64,000 nt of DNA, from positions 372,001 through 436,000 of the forward strand of contig OY253662.1 of assembly GCA_958009055.1 (NCBI GenBank). Reading direction: 5' to 3'. A model generated the notes under the pieces. That model was not told where the DNA came from and did no database searches. It saw only the letters and a list, made by a program, of their open reading frames with translations. A program made the position numbers and the translations under genes. The DNA comes from Choricystis sp. odSpoLacu1. Lineage: Eukaryota > Chlorophyta > Trebouxiophyceae. This document shows, piece by piece, positions 43,601 through 53,938 of the stretch; positions within the stretch are counted from its first letter, which is position 1, and every line of letters starts with the position of its first letter.

Positions 43601-43779
43601 GGACGGGTGGGTTAGATGCGTGCCGCTCGGGTGACGTGTGCCCACCCGGTCCGCACACACACGCTCTCACACTCACCGCACTCTTGCCGGGGACCTGCAG
43701 CATCGCACTGCGGCGGCGGGGCCGCATTTGCCGCGGCAACTCCCACGAGGAAAAGGACGGCGAACGACCCGACCCGCAT
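40663..43779 (-). CDS. Secreted GH31 alpha-glucosidase with trefoil domain
   Basis: GH31 alpha-glucosidases release glucose from the non-reducing end of alpha-glucans. Exon 1 (43779-43677) encodes a signal peptide (MRVGSFAVLFLVGVAAANA) and the start of a trefoil domain; exon 2 (43576-43392) completes it (CGWNGMPASECAAKGCCHAP, LPTCFHANGG), an arrangement known from lysosomal and intestinal enzymes. Exon 3 (43270-40663) holds the beta-sandwich and the catalytic barrel: IYGLGERTS, QPLWAFGLMNSKYGY, the nucleophile motif DGVWLDMNEVSNFC (about residue 477), the acid/base motif AGHWTGDTSSSW (about 617) and GIPFVGGDVCGFMG. A 13-base G run (42999-43011, plus strand) breaks the frame; with 12 bases the three exons give 964 residues. 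Likely secreted or vacuolar. It shares a 64 bp promoter with a secreted GIN-domain gene. Confidence 0.93.
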
Positions 43780-43843
43780 TGGCGGTTTTTGTTGTGTTGT
43801 TGTGGGCTCCCGCACTCGTCCTGACTCTTTTTCCGTTTGCTCG
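43780..43843. promoter_or_regulatory. 64 bp divergent promoter, GH31 / GIN-domain gene
   Basis: The two start codons are separated by only 64 bp, with GTT-rich sequence on one side and CT-rich on the other. Transcript leaders must be very short or overlap. Both products carry signal peptides. Confidence 0.5.
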
Positions 43844-44725
43844 ATGCGCACTCTGCTGCTGCTGGCAGTCGCGGCCACCGCGGCGGCGACGGCGGCGGCC
43901 GCCCCCTCCCCCTCCCCACCCGACCAAACGCGCACGCTGGCCCCCTTTTCCGCAGTCTCCATCTGCGCCCCCCTCTCGGTGCGCGTGCGCGCCGGGCCAG
44001 AAGGATCCACCGCCTACACCGCCCGCCTGGAGGGCGACAAAGCCGTGCTGGACGCTCTCACCATCACGGAAACGAAGCACGCGATCGCCATTGAACTTAT
44101 GCGGCCGGTTTCCACACGCGGCCGCGTCGTCATCGACATCACCATCCCACCCCACACCCTGCAATACGTCGAACGCGTCATCGCCCCCGGCGACACCGTG
44201 CTGGACACCCCCTTCAACTCGGACAAGTGCGAAGTCGCGGCCTCCGGCCCCGGCAACTGGTGGCTGCCGCGCGTCGGCACCGTCTCCCTGGCCAAACTCT
44301 CCCTGGGCGCCCCCGCCACCGCCTACATCGACGCGTCCGCCCCCTTCATCGAAGTGTTTGTGGCGGATGCGGGCGCCAGCGTGCGCGTGGATGGGGCGAC
44401 TGGCACCGTGAGTTCTCGGCTGGATGATGGAAAAGCGATGGTTAATCCGGCGACTGACACAGCCACCATCACCGGCTACGTCAACCGCGCCACCCTGGCC
44501 TACACGCGGGGCACGTGCACTGTGCGGGATGAGGGTGGGGGGGCGGGGCGGGCGTGTGTCAAGGAGGCGGGTGGTGGCGCGCCCGCGTGGCCGCGGCTGA
44601 CGTGGACGTGTGGCTTTGAGACCCGGGGCGAGTGGGCGTGTGGGGGAGGGGGCAGAGGGGGGGCGCCCAGTGTGTCTGCTGTTGACTGTGATGCTGGTGA
44701 GGGTGAGCTGGACATGGTGGGATGA
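43844..44725 (+). CDS. Secreted GIN-domain (DUF2807-like) protein
   Basis: Single exon, 293 residues. A clear signal peptide (MRTLLLLAVAATAAATAAAA) is followed by a repetitive beta-rich domain like the bacterial head-GIN domain (DUF2807): FSAVSICAPLSVRVRAG at the start, then short strands ending in Gly/Ala steps, for example RVVIDITIPPHTLQYVERV, LSLGAPATAYIDASAPFI, GASVRVDGATGTVSSRL and TATITGYVNRATLAYTRG. The last 70 residues contain about six Cys in a Gly-rich background (ACVKEAGGG, RLTWTCGFETRG, GEWACGGG) and may be a disulfide-bonded tail. GIN domains are mainly known from bacterial surface proteins; function is unclear. It is divergent from the GH31 gene and its 3' end borders the CA satellite. 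Confidence 0.65.
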   Translation: MRTLLLLAVAATAAATAAAAPSPSPPDQTRTLAPFSAVSICAPLSVRVRAGPEGSTAYTARLEGDKAVLDALTITETKHAIAIELMRPVSTRGRVVIDITIPPHTLQYVERVIAPGDTVLDTPFNSDKCEVAASGPGNWWLPRVGTVSLAKLSLGAPATAYIDASAPFIEVFVADAGASVRVDGATGTVSSRLDDGKAMVNPATDTATITGYVNRATLAYTRGTCTVRDEGGGAGRACVKEAGGGAPAWPRLTWTCGFETRGEWACGGGGRGGAPSVSAVDCDAGEGELDMVG

Positions 44726-44818
44726 TGGTATGTAGATTGAAAGATTGTTTTGGGGGGGGGTCACAAACAAAGAAAAACACTCCAAAAATCAACCCCCGCG
44801 TGTCTGTGGTCCACACCG

Positions 44819-45503
<685 letters not shown>

Positions 45504-45505
<2 letters not shown>

Positions 45506-45572
45506 GACACCTAGCACCTCATGTTCTCGATGTGCAAAAGGACACCTAGCACCTCATGTTCTCGATGTGCAA
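45504..45572. repeat. 35 bp tandem duplication covering the end of the proline-rich secreted gene
   Basis: The 34-base sequence beginning AGGACACCTAGCACCTCATG occurs at 45504-45537 and again at 45539-45572. It contains the last codons and TAG stop of the minus-strand gene, so the stop-side coding end exists twice; the outer copy lies beyond the stop. It adjoins the satellite and probably arose with it. Confidence 0.9.
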
Positions 45573-46854
45573 GTCCCACACGGGCGACGTGACCGTCGTC
45601 CGTCCGTCGGCGCACTTGCCAGCCGCAAACACAAACGCGTCGCCCGCCGCGTTTGTGTGTTAGAGAACACCTCCGCCAGCTCGGCCGTCTCGGTGGTGGC
45701 GGGCACCGACTTTTTGTAGACGGTGGACGACCCCGTGTAGCCATAGTAGAGCGTGACCGTCGTCACGGGGCAGGCAAGGCTGGCGACGGCGCCCTCAAAC
45801 AGCAGCGTCACGCGCGGCGACGCGTTGGGGCACAGCAGCCACTCGCTCTCAGTGTAGATGATGGGCGGCGGCGGCGGCGGCGGCGGTGGCGTCGGCGGCG
45901 GCGGAGGCGGCGGAGTGTACGAGGAGGGCGGCGGGACGATGATGATGTCGTCCGGCGCGGTCGTCACTGTCGCGACGCCCGTCGCGAGCGCGCCCGCGTC
46001 GTCGCCCGGCGCCAGCTGCCCCGCCGCCCGCAGCGCGGCCACAGTCTGCAGCTTGGTCACCAGCCCCTCCGGCGCGTCGCGCGTGGCGTACCACACGGTG
46101 ACGGCCGCACTGCCGCCGCCCGGCGCGACGTCCCCGACGCACGCGACCACCGGCTCCTGGAGCCACCACACCGCTGAGCACACGCCGGCCTCGGTCAACA
46201 CTTGGGCCAGACGCCCGCCTCCATCACCGCCCGACACCACCGTCACCCGCACCCCGTACGTGGGGGGCGGGTCCACCGTGTTGAGCACGGCGTCCGCCCA
46301 CGCGGCCCACTCGAGCGCGTCCGCCTTCTTGACGGCCGCCAGCGCGCGCAGGCGGGTGTCGACGCCGGCCTTGGTGGCATTGTGCCAGGCCGACGCGTTG
46401 AGGGCGCGCTTGAGGGTGAGCGCCTTGACGAGCACGCCGCGCTCGGCTTGGGCCGCCTCGATCGCGGCCACCGCCGAGACGCGGGCTTTGGCGTCGGCCA
46501 GGGCGGACGCGTTGTGCTTGAGGCGGTCCAGGTTGGCGGCCACGACGGTGGCGTTGGGCGCGCGGGCCTGTGTTTGTTTTGGGAGGGTAGGGGTGCACAG
46601 CGTTTTGGCACGTGGCGCACGGCCAAAAAATGCGCACGTCCTATCTCTCTCCATTCGGGTTGTATCGCGCCCTCGCCCTCCACACTGCGTCGATGCACAC
46701 GCGTGGCATGCGTTGGAGTTGCCAGTTACGCAAAATTGACGTTTCCCTGCGCCGTCTCTGGCCCAGCGCACCCCCATCCCACGCCCTCCGTGCACACCTG
46801 GGCCGCGCACGCGGCTGCGGTCAGCAGCACCGCCACAAGGACGGCCCTGCCCAT
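45546..46854 (-). CDS. Secreted two-domain protein with polyproline linker, unknown
   Basis: Exon 1 (46854-46798) is a signal peptide (MGRAVLVAVLLTAAACAA); exon 2 starts at 46567 after an intron GTGTGC...CAG. The first domain is helical and Ala-rich (ATVVAANLDRLKHNASALAD) and then has VRVTVVSGGDGGGRLAQVL and GVCSAVWWLQEPVVACVGDV. A PSSYTP(P)n linker of about 25 residues follows, and then a beta-type domain (TESEWLLCPNASPRVTLLFE, TTVTLYYGYTGSSTVYK). The ending GKCADGRTTVTSPVWDLHI with NMRC is in another frame: the shift maps to a short CA run (45654-45664), and one CA unit fewer gives an uninterrupted protein of about 358 residues. N-glycosylation sites (NAT, NAS) fit secretion. The globular-polyproline-globular layout recalls algal extracellular-matrix proteins such as pherophorins, but I do not see their domain. 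Confidence 0.65.
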
Positions 46855-47000
46855 GGTGTCCGTGTGCGTGTTTGGGGGCAGGGAGGGGCGGGTGCGGGGG
46901 AGAGGAGCGGGGGAGAGGGGAGAGGAACGTCGAGGCGAGAGTGAGCCGGGCGCGCGCGACTCACGTTTTTGGCAACAGACACACCCACACACCACCACCC

Positions 47001-48861
47001 TCACCCACCCCTCCCCTCCGCATCCACCTCCCTCTCATCCTCCCCCTTGTCCGCCTCCCTGTCCCACAACGGCTTGGCCTCCACCAGCGCATCAGGCGGG
47101 CGCTCCCCCCCGATCGTCGGCGACGGCACGGCCCCCATGGCGTTGATGTGGCGCAGCAGCGTCTCCTTGAGGGAGGCTAGGTAGGCGGGCGTGTTGGCGT
47201 TGTCCATGTCGGGTTTGGACTGGGAGGTGGGGGGTGGGGGTGGGAGGGAAGGTGAGTAAAGAAGAAGAAAAAACACGCGGGTCGCTCCCTCCCTCCCACC
47301 CTCTCCCTCACCCACAAACTCACCGGCACACTCAACCGGGCCCCCTCCCCATACAGCGCCGAGAACTCGTGCCCCGGTATGGCGTCCTCCAGGGGCACCC
47401 CCAGCAGGGCCCCCGTCTCCGCCGCCCAGCAGCGCGCGACGTTGGCGATCTTGTAGCCGCCGCCCCCCAGCACGAGCGTGGGGCGTCCATAGGAGGCACA
47501 CCTCGCCAGGGCGGCTGCATGGCCCCCGGACGACAGATTAAAAGGCCCCAGCCTGTCCCCCGCCAACGAGTCGGCGCCACACTGGACGACGATGGCGCCC
47601 GGGTCGAATTTGGCAACCGCGGCGTCGAGGACCGGGGTGAACAGAGACGCGTACGCGTCATCGTCAATGCCGTCGCGCAGGGGGGCGTTGAGGGAGTAGT
47701 GAGTGCCGGGGCCGGCGCCGACAGCGTGGACGGAGCCGGTGCCGGGGAAGAAGCCGCCGCCGAACTGTGGAAGAGGGGGAAATGGAGGGTTGGAAACGTG
47801 AACTGAAAAAAAGGACGTCTCTTTTTCCCTCCGCCACCACCCGCTCCCAACCCTCATACCTTATGAAACGACACCGTCAGCACGCGGTCCGTCGTCAGGA
47901 AGGCCTCCTCCACGCCGTCCCCGTGGTGGACGTCGATGTCGACGTACAGGACACGTGCATGATATTTTAAAAGTTCCAAAATGGCCAGCACAATGTCGTT
48001 GACGTAGCAGAAGCCGGACGCGCTGCCCTTTTTGGCGTGGTGCAGGCCGCCCGCCCAGTTGATGGCGATGTCGGCGCCCCCAGTGTTGAGCTTGACGGCG
48101 GCGCCGAGGGAGCCGCCGGTGTAGAGGGAGCAATAAGGCCACAGTCCCGGGAAGATGGGGCAGTCGTCGCCGTGCGCAAACTGGCGCACGGCGGCGACGG
48201 CGGCCCGCTTGTGGGAGGTGGCGGCGGCTGGGGTGATGGTGGTCAGAAAGTCGATGTAGTCCGAAGCGTGGAACGCGCGCGCGTCGTCGGGGGTGGCGGC
48301 GCGCGGGCGGTACATCTGATGTTGGGGGGGAGGGGGGAGGGGGATTCCAGGGGGCTGTCACGGTTTTTGGCTCGCGCCTTGTGTGCTGGGGGGGGCGGGT
48401 GGGGGGAGGGCGGGCACACACACACACACGCACACACACACGCGCGCGCGCGCCCACACCCGCACCCGCACCTCCATCATGTTGGCCAGCCCGTAGCGCA
48501 GGATCAACGCGTGCGCCATCCTCACGCGGTGCGGCTTCATGGGGTGGCCGGGGCCATAGTAGTAGCCCCCGATGTCGGGGTCGTAGAAGTAGGCGACCTG
48601 TGGCGGAGGGGGGGGAGGAGGTGAGGCGAGTGGGAGAGAGTCGGCCGGGCAACCCCCCGCATTTCGACGGCGCGTGTTTTCTCTCGCCCCGTGCTCACAT
48701 GACACAGCCCTGACGCCACTCCCAAACACCACGCCACCATGCATCTGACGCAGACTGTGTGGCGAGGGTGGCGCGGCAGGAGCGTGCACGGCGTGGCGGC
48801 CGCTAGTGTGTGTCAGCGCGTCGGCCCGACCCGTCACCCATACCTTTTTCTTGCGGTCCAT
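47001..48861 (-). CDS. Class I (RPD3-type) histone deacetylase
   Basis: Exons on the minus strand: 48861-48844, 48597-48472, 48315-47860, 47764-47324 and 47219-47001, 419 residues, all joined in frame. The catalytic domain starts at once ([37 protein letters not shown]). It carries the active-site block [20 protein letters not shown] (His pair about residue 142), the zinc ligands in [18 protein letters not shown] (about 174), [20 protein letters not shown] with the third zinc Asp, and [18 protein letters not shown] with the catalytic Tyr loop. The C-terminal 70 residues are acidic ([17 protein letters not shown]). It removes acetyl groups from histone tails, usually in Sin3/NuRD-like co-repressors. 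Exon 1 encodes only MDRKKK; donors GTATGG and GTATGA are less typical than elsewhere. Confidence 0.95.
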
Positions 48862-49234
48862 GGTGGCCCGCGCCAGCCCGCCACCCAGGCCAGTGGGTGG
48901 CCTGGTGGTGTGGAGAGTGTGTGGGCGTGTGTGTGTGTGTGTGTGTGTGTGTGGATGGTTGTGCACAGGCGGTGTCTCTCGTCTTTACGCCGACGAAACG
49001 AAGAAAGCCGCCGTCGAGAGTGACGTCGAAAAACAACGCATTGGAACACTCTCTCTGCGTTTTCTCTGCGCGCGGGAGTGTTCACCCCTCCCGCGCCCCC
49101 AGCGCCGTGCACACCGCCTGCGTGTGTGTGCATCCGTTTCTGTGACTCGACCCAGGGCGGGGCGCACATCAATCGAGTGAGGAGGCCGCGCGCGGCATCA
49201 AACGCGCGCGTCGCCCCACTCTCCCTCCCCCACG
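48862..49234. promoter_or_regulatory. Divergent promoter region, HDAC / nucleoporin
   Basis: 373 bp without a supported ORF. A (GT)n run at about 48925-48952 reads as CA-rich leader in the sense of the HDAC gene. The nucleoporin side is less GC-skewed, with ACACTCTCTCTG at 49045. Confidence 0.5.
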
Positions 49235-52200
49235 ATGACGCTCGCACCACCCCCCCAAGACCCAGACTACAATGAGGAGCCGCCCTTTTTCTACCGGCGC
49301 CTGGGGGAGGTGACGTTTGGTGGCGCGGGCGCGGCGCCGCCGCCGCCGCGCCCCGCGCTGGCGTCCTGTGCGACCGCCGGCCTCTTTGCGTACTCGGATG
49401 GACAAGGTGTGAGAGGGAGTGAGGGGTGTGTGGAAGGGAGGAGGCTGGAGAGTGTGTGTGTGGTGGCGCAGAGGGAACCGCGGCGCGATTTCGCTGCGCA
49501 TCAAAAACCGTCTCCTCACCCCCCCCCCAAAACCACCCATCACCAGCCGTCTACGTCGCCACCCTCGCCAAGCTGCTGGCGTCCGCCATCAAGGTGGACG
49601 CCGACGGCGACCTGCCGCCCCCGTGCGAGGCGGAGGCTGTGGCTGCCTGTGTGCTGCGCACGCCTGGCGCGGCGGTCACGGCATCCCCCGACAACACCCT
49701 CCTCATTCTGACCACGCCCGCCACCCTGTGTGTCCACGCGTGGTCTGCACTGGCTGCGGGTGACGCCACCCCCCTGGCCACCGCGCCCGCCCCCACGGGG
49801 GCCACCTTTGTGGGCGGCGGCGCGGGCAGCGACGGCGCCACCGCGCGCGTGGGCGCCGTCACCGACGGCGGCGACGTGCTGGACGCACCGTTGACGGCGG
49901 GCGTGCTGACTTTGTCGTCTGCGCCTGTGGCTGGCCAGGCTGGCCGTGCTGTGGCCGGCGCCTGGGGCGGCGGCGCTGACGGCGGTCCGCGCGCTGCGGC
50001 TGTTGCCTCCACCGTCGCCATCGACGGCGGCCCCTCCACCCCCGGCTTCACTGTGGCGTTGGGTGACGACCTCACAGTGGATGGTGTGGTGTGGGCGGGG
50101 GAGGGCGCGGTGTTGGCCTCCGCGACGCGGGCGGGCGCGCCCGCGGACGCCGCGCTCTTCCTCATCACGTGGGCGGGGCCCCCGGCCCCCTCCCCCCCCG
50201 ACCTGGCCGTCACCGAGTTTGTGCCGTCCATGATTGTGGAGGGTGGAGGCGCCGCCAAGCCCGACGGCGGCAAGCTGGTGGCCGCGCGCGTGGGTGCGTG
50301 GCGCGCACTGACGGCCGCCGCTGCCGCGGCGGACGACGACCACACCCGCCTGCTGGAGACGCCCGCGATCCCGACCACCCGCTCCACCGTGCACGATGTG
50401 ACGGATGAGTGGGCATCGTTACGCCTGCCCAACGCGCCCGGGGATGGGGCGAATTTTGTGACGGGCGCTGCGGCTGCCACGACCACGTGTGGTGGGAGCG
50501 TTCCCGACCCCAACCCGGAGAACCCCCCCCTCCCCCCCCAGCCCACGCTGGCGCTGGCCACCAGTGATGGCGTGCTGCGGCTGTTCACGTGGGGGCGGGT
50601 GGGAGGGGAGTGCGCGGTGAGCGAGGCGGTGGCGCCGCCGCCCGCGCCGGTGCTTGCGGCGCCGGTCGCGGCCGCGCCGTCCCCCTCCGCCGCGTCATCC
50701 CCCGCGCCCCCCGCCCCCGGCACCGAGGCCGCGGCCCTAGCAGCCGCTACAGGCGCCGCCCTACCCGCCAGCAGCGATGACGACGACGATGCGGTGTCGT
50801 CCGCGGTGGCGCCGCCGCCCGACGCGGCGCGCGGCGCGGCGGCCGCGCTGCCGGAGTCGTCTGATGATGAAGACTCGGACGAAGTCGCAGCGGGCGCGCG
50901 CGCCGCGCTGCCGCCCTCATCCTCGTCAGACGGGGGCAGCAGCGATGCCGAGTCGACGGGGGACGCGCCGTCACCCCGCATGGCGGCGGTCGGCGGGCTG
51001 CAGCCGGCCGCGACGGGCGCGTTTGGCCTGGGCGCGCCTGCTGCTGCCTCCACTCCCGCGTTCACGTTTGGTGGCGCCTCTGGCGCCGCGCCCGCGTTCT
51101 CGTTTGGCGGGGGCGCGGCTGCGTCGACGCCCGCGTTTGCGTTTGGCGCGGCGGCGACGGCGCCCGCGGCCGGCGCGGCAACACCCCCGAAACCGCCTGC
51201 CGCTGCGCCGCCCAAGCCGCCCACCGCCGCGGCCCCCATACCGGCCGCCGCGGCCCCGCCCCTGCCCCCCAGCACTCTGGTGCAGGCCGCCAGCCAGCTG
51301 CCCCCCCCCAAGCCGCCCACCGCGGCCGCGCCGCAGCAACCCGCCGCCACGAAACCATCACCCCCCGGAGGCGTCGCTGAGACGGAGGCCGAGTTCCTGA
51401 GAGCCCTGGCCGAGTCGCGAGACTTGGAGGCGGCGGTCGCGGCAGAGACGGCGCCCCTTGCCACAGCGTCCGCCGAGCTGGAGGCCCTGCGCTCCACCGT
51501 GGCAGCAGCCGACGCCGCCACGTTGTCCCTGGCCGCCGCTGTGGCGACCGAACGCGCCGAGTTTGGGGGGCTGGCCGCCGCTGCGCGCGCGCTGGGTGGG
51601 CACGCCGCGTCGCTCCAGGCGCTCGCCGCGCGCGGCGCGGCTGTCGATGCCGACGCCGCCCTGGACCCCGCCCTGGCGGCCGCCCTGGACAGGGCACGCA
51701 CGGGGCTGGCCTCGTTGCGGCGGCGGGCGGGCGAACTGCGCACATTTTTGGGGGCCGAGGATGACCGCCGCGCCGCGGCGGCCGACGGGGGCGCGCTCTC
51801 GGCGGCCGCCACCGCCGCCGCTCTGTACGACGCCGTCAACGCGGCGGCCGCGGTGGCGGCGTCTCAGGCCGCCCGCGTGGACGCCCTGGTGGCGGCTGCA
51901 GCGGCAGTGGGGGCGGACGTGGGGTGTGTGGTGAGCGAGGACGACGACGAGGACGCGCGCGGCCGCCACCCCTCCCACCACTGCTTCATCCCCGCCCGGG
52001 ACACGCCCCCCCCGCGGCGGGGGCGGCGGTCCCCCCCCGCCAACCCGCGCACCCCCCCCGTGGCGCCGCCCCGGTCGCCGTGGGCGGCGGCGGGGGGGGG
52101 CAGCCTGGTTGAGGAGCTACTGTCCGCGGCCGCGCTGGTGGGGCCGCGCGTGGGGCGGCCAGAGGGGGAAGACGCCCCACCGCCCCACCCGCGGGACACG

Positions 52201-53877
52201 CCCCGGTCGTCGCCCACGCAGGGGGTGGTGGACGCGGCGACCGCGCGCGCGGCGGCCGCCGCGCGCGCGCTGCCGCCCCCGCCGTCGCTGCCCGCGTTCT
52301 CGTTTGCACCCGCGGCGGCGCCGCAGGCGTCCGCTGCCCCGACGCCCGCCTCGGTGACTGTCAAAAAGCTGTCGATCGACTCGCCCAAACCCGCGGGCGC
52401 GCCGCCGCCACCGCCGCCGCTGCCGTCCAAAAGCGCGGTCGCGGCGGCTCAAGCACTGGCCCCGCCCAAACCCAAGCCCGTGGCCGCGGCTCCGCCACCG
52501 CTGCCCAGCAAGGCGGCTGTGGCGGTGGCTCAAGCGTTGGTGCCTCCCAAGCCCAAGCCGGCGGGCGGCGCGGCGGCGCCGCCACTGCCCAGCAAGGCCG
52601 CGGTCGCGGCGGCGCAAGCGCTGACGTCCGCCCCAGCCGCTGTGCCGCCGCCGCTGCCGTCCAAAACGGCTGTCGCCCAAGCGGCCGCCCTGACGCCCAC
52701 CGCCAAAACGCCCACGGATGCGGACGCCAAGGCGGCTGTGCGCGCGCTGCAGACGAGCCCAGGGGGTGCGGGTGGTGGCAGCGGCAGCGGCGGCTGCCCG
52801 ACCGAATCCTCTGGGTCGGCCGGCGCGGCGCCGCCCCCCGCCGACGCCACCAGCAAGCCGCCGCCCCAGCCCTTGTTTGGCGGTCTGTCGTTGGGCGGTG
52901 GTGGTGGTGGCGATGCCGCGGCCAAACCAGCGGCGGCTGGGGGATCAGTGTTTGGCGCGCCGCCCGCGGCGTCGCCGTTTGGCGCGCCGCCTGCTGCGTC
53001 GGCCGCACCGCCCGTCTTCAGCGCGCAGCCACCTGCTGCGTCGGCCGCACCGTCCGTCTTCGGCGCGCAGCCGCCTGCAGCCTCCGCCGCGCCGTCGCCG
53101 TTTGGCGTGCAGGCACCCACCACCTCCGTCTTCGGCGCCGCCCCCGCCGCCAAACCATCCCCCTTTGGCGCCGCCTTTGGCGCGCCCGCCGTCCCTGCCA
53201 CGCCCAGCGGTTTTGGCCAGCCGTCCGGGTTTGGCACGCCGGCGGCGGCAGCGGCGGCGCCGTCTCCGTTTGGGGGCGGCGGCGCGCCCGCGTTTGGCAC
53301 GCCCGCGTCTCCCGCCACCCCGTTTGGCGCCGCCCCTGCCGCCCCCGCGTCCCCTGCCGCCCCCGCGGCTGGGGGCGGGTTTGCTGGGTTTGCGAGCGCG
53401 CCGTCCGGATTTGCGGCGGCCGCCGCCAAGGCGGGCGGCGGCGCGTTTGGTGGCGGCGGCAGTGCGTTTGGCTCGCCGGCCGCGCCGTCGCCGTTTGGTG
53501 CGCCCGCTGCGCCGTCGCCATTTGGCGCGCCCGCTGCGGCCTCGCCATTTGGCCCGCCGGCCTCACCCTCCCCTTTCGGCGTGCCTGCGGCACCGTCGCC
53601 GTTTGGCGGCGGCAGCTTTGGCGCCCCCGCCGCCGCACCAGCCGGCCTCACCGGCTTTGGCGCGGCCGGCTTTGGCGCGGCCGCGTCGGCACAAGCGGGC
53701 GCGTTTGGCGCGCCGCCACAGGGCGGGGCGCCAGCGTTTGGTGGAGGGTTCGGGGCGGCCGCGCCGTCGCCGTTTGGCGGCGGCGCTGCCAGTGGTGGCG
53801 GATTAACAGGGTTTGGGGCCAAGCCTGCGGGCGGCGCGCCGCAGCAGCAGGGTTCCATGTGGCAGATGCGCAAGTGA
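49235..53877 (+). CDS. NUP214: NUP214/NUP159-like FG nucleoporin
   Basis: Exon 1 (49235-49406) and one huge exon 2 (49547-53877) give 1,500 residues. The layout fits the cytoplasmic-face nucleoporin NUP214/NUP159: an N-terminal segment (DYNEEPPFFYRRLGEVTFGG) that opens a beta-propeller (TASPDNTLLILTTPATLCVH, TLALATSDGVLRLFTW, about residues 60-430); an acidic Ser/Asp-rich linker (SSDDDDDAVS, ESSDDEDSDE); a first cluster of FxFG-like repeats (TPAFTFGGASGAAPAF); a coiled-coil region (about 660-845, ETEAEFLRALAESRDLEAAV); Pro/Lys-rich repeats (LPSKAAVAAAQAL); and a long C-terminal FG domain of SPFGAP-type repeats. Such proteins anchor mRNA export at the pore. Other FG nucleoporins lack the propeller plus coiled coil. 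TGTAA follows 24 bp after the stop. Confidence 0.85.
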
Positions 53878-53900
53878 GAGAGAGACAGTGTTGGTGGTGG

Positions 53901-53905
53901 TGTAA
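53901..53905 (+). terminator. Probable TGTAA poly(A) signal of the nucleoporin gene
   Basis: TGTAA lies 24 bp after the stop, inside the 61 bp gap before the convergent ArsA gene, the spacing expected if both 3' UTRs are very short or overlap. Confidence 0.45.
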
Positions 53906-53938
53906 AACTGCCCCGAAAAACGAACTACAAAGACCCTC

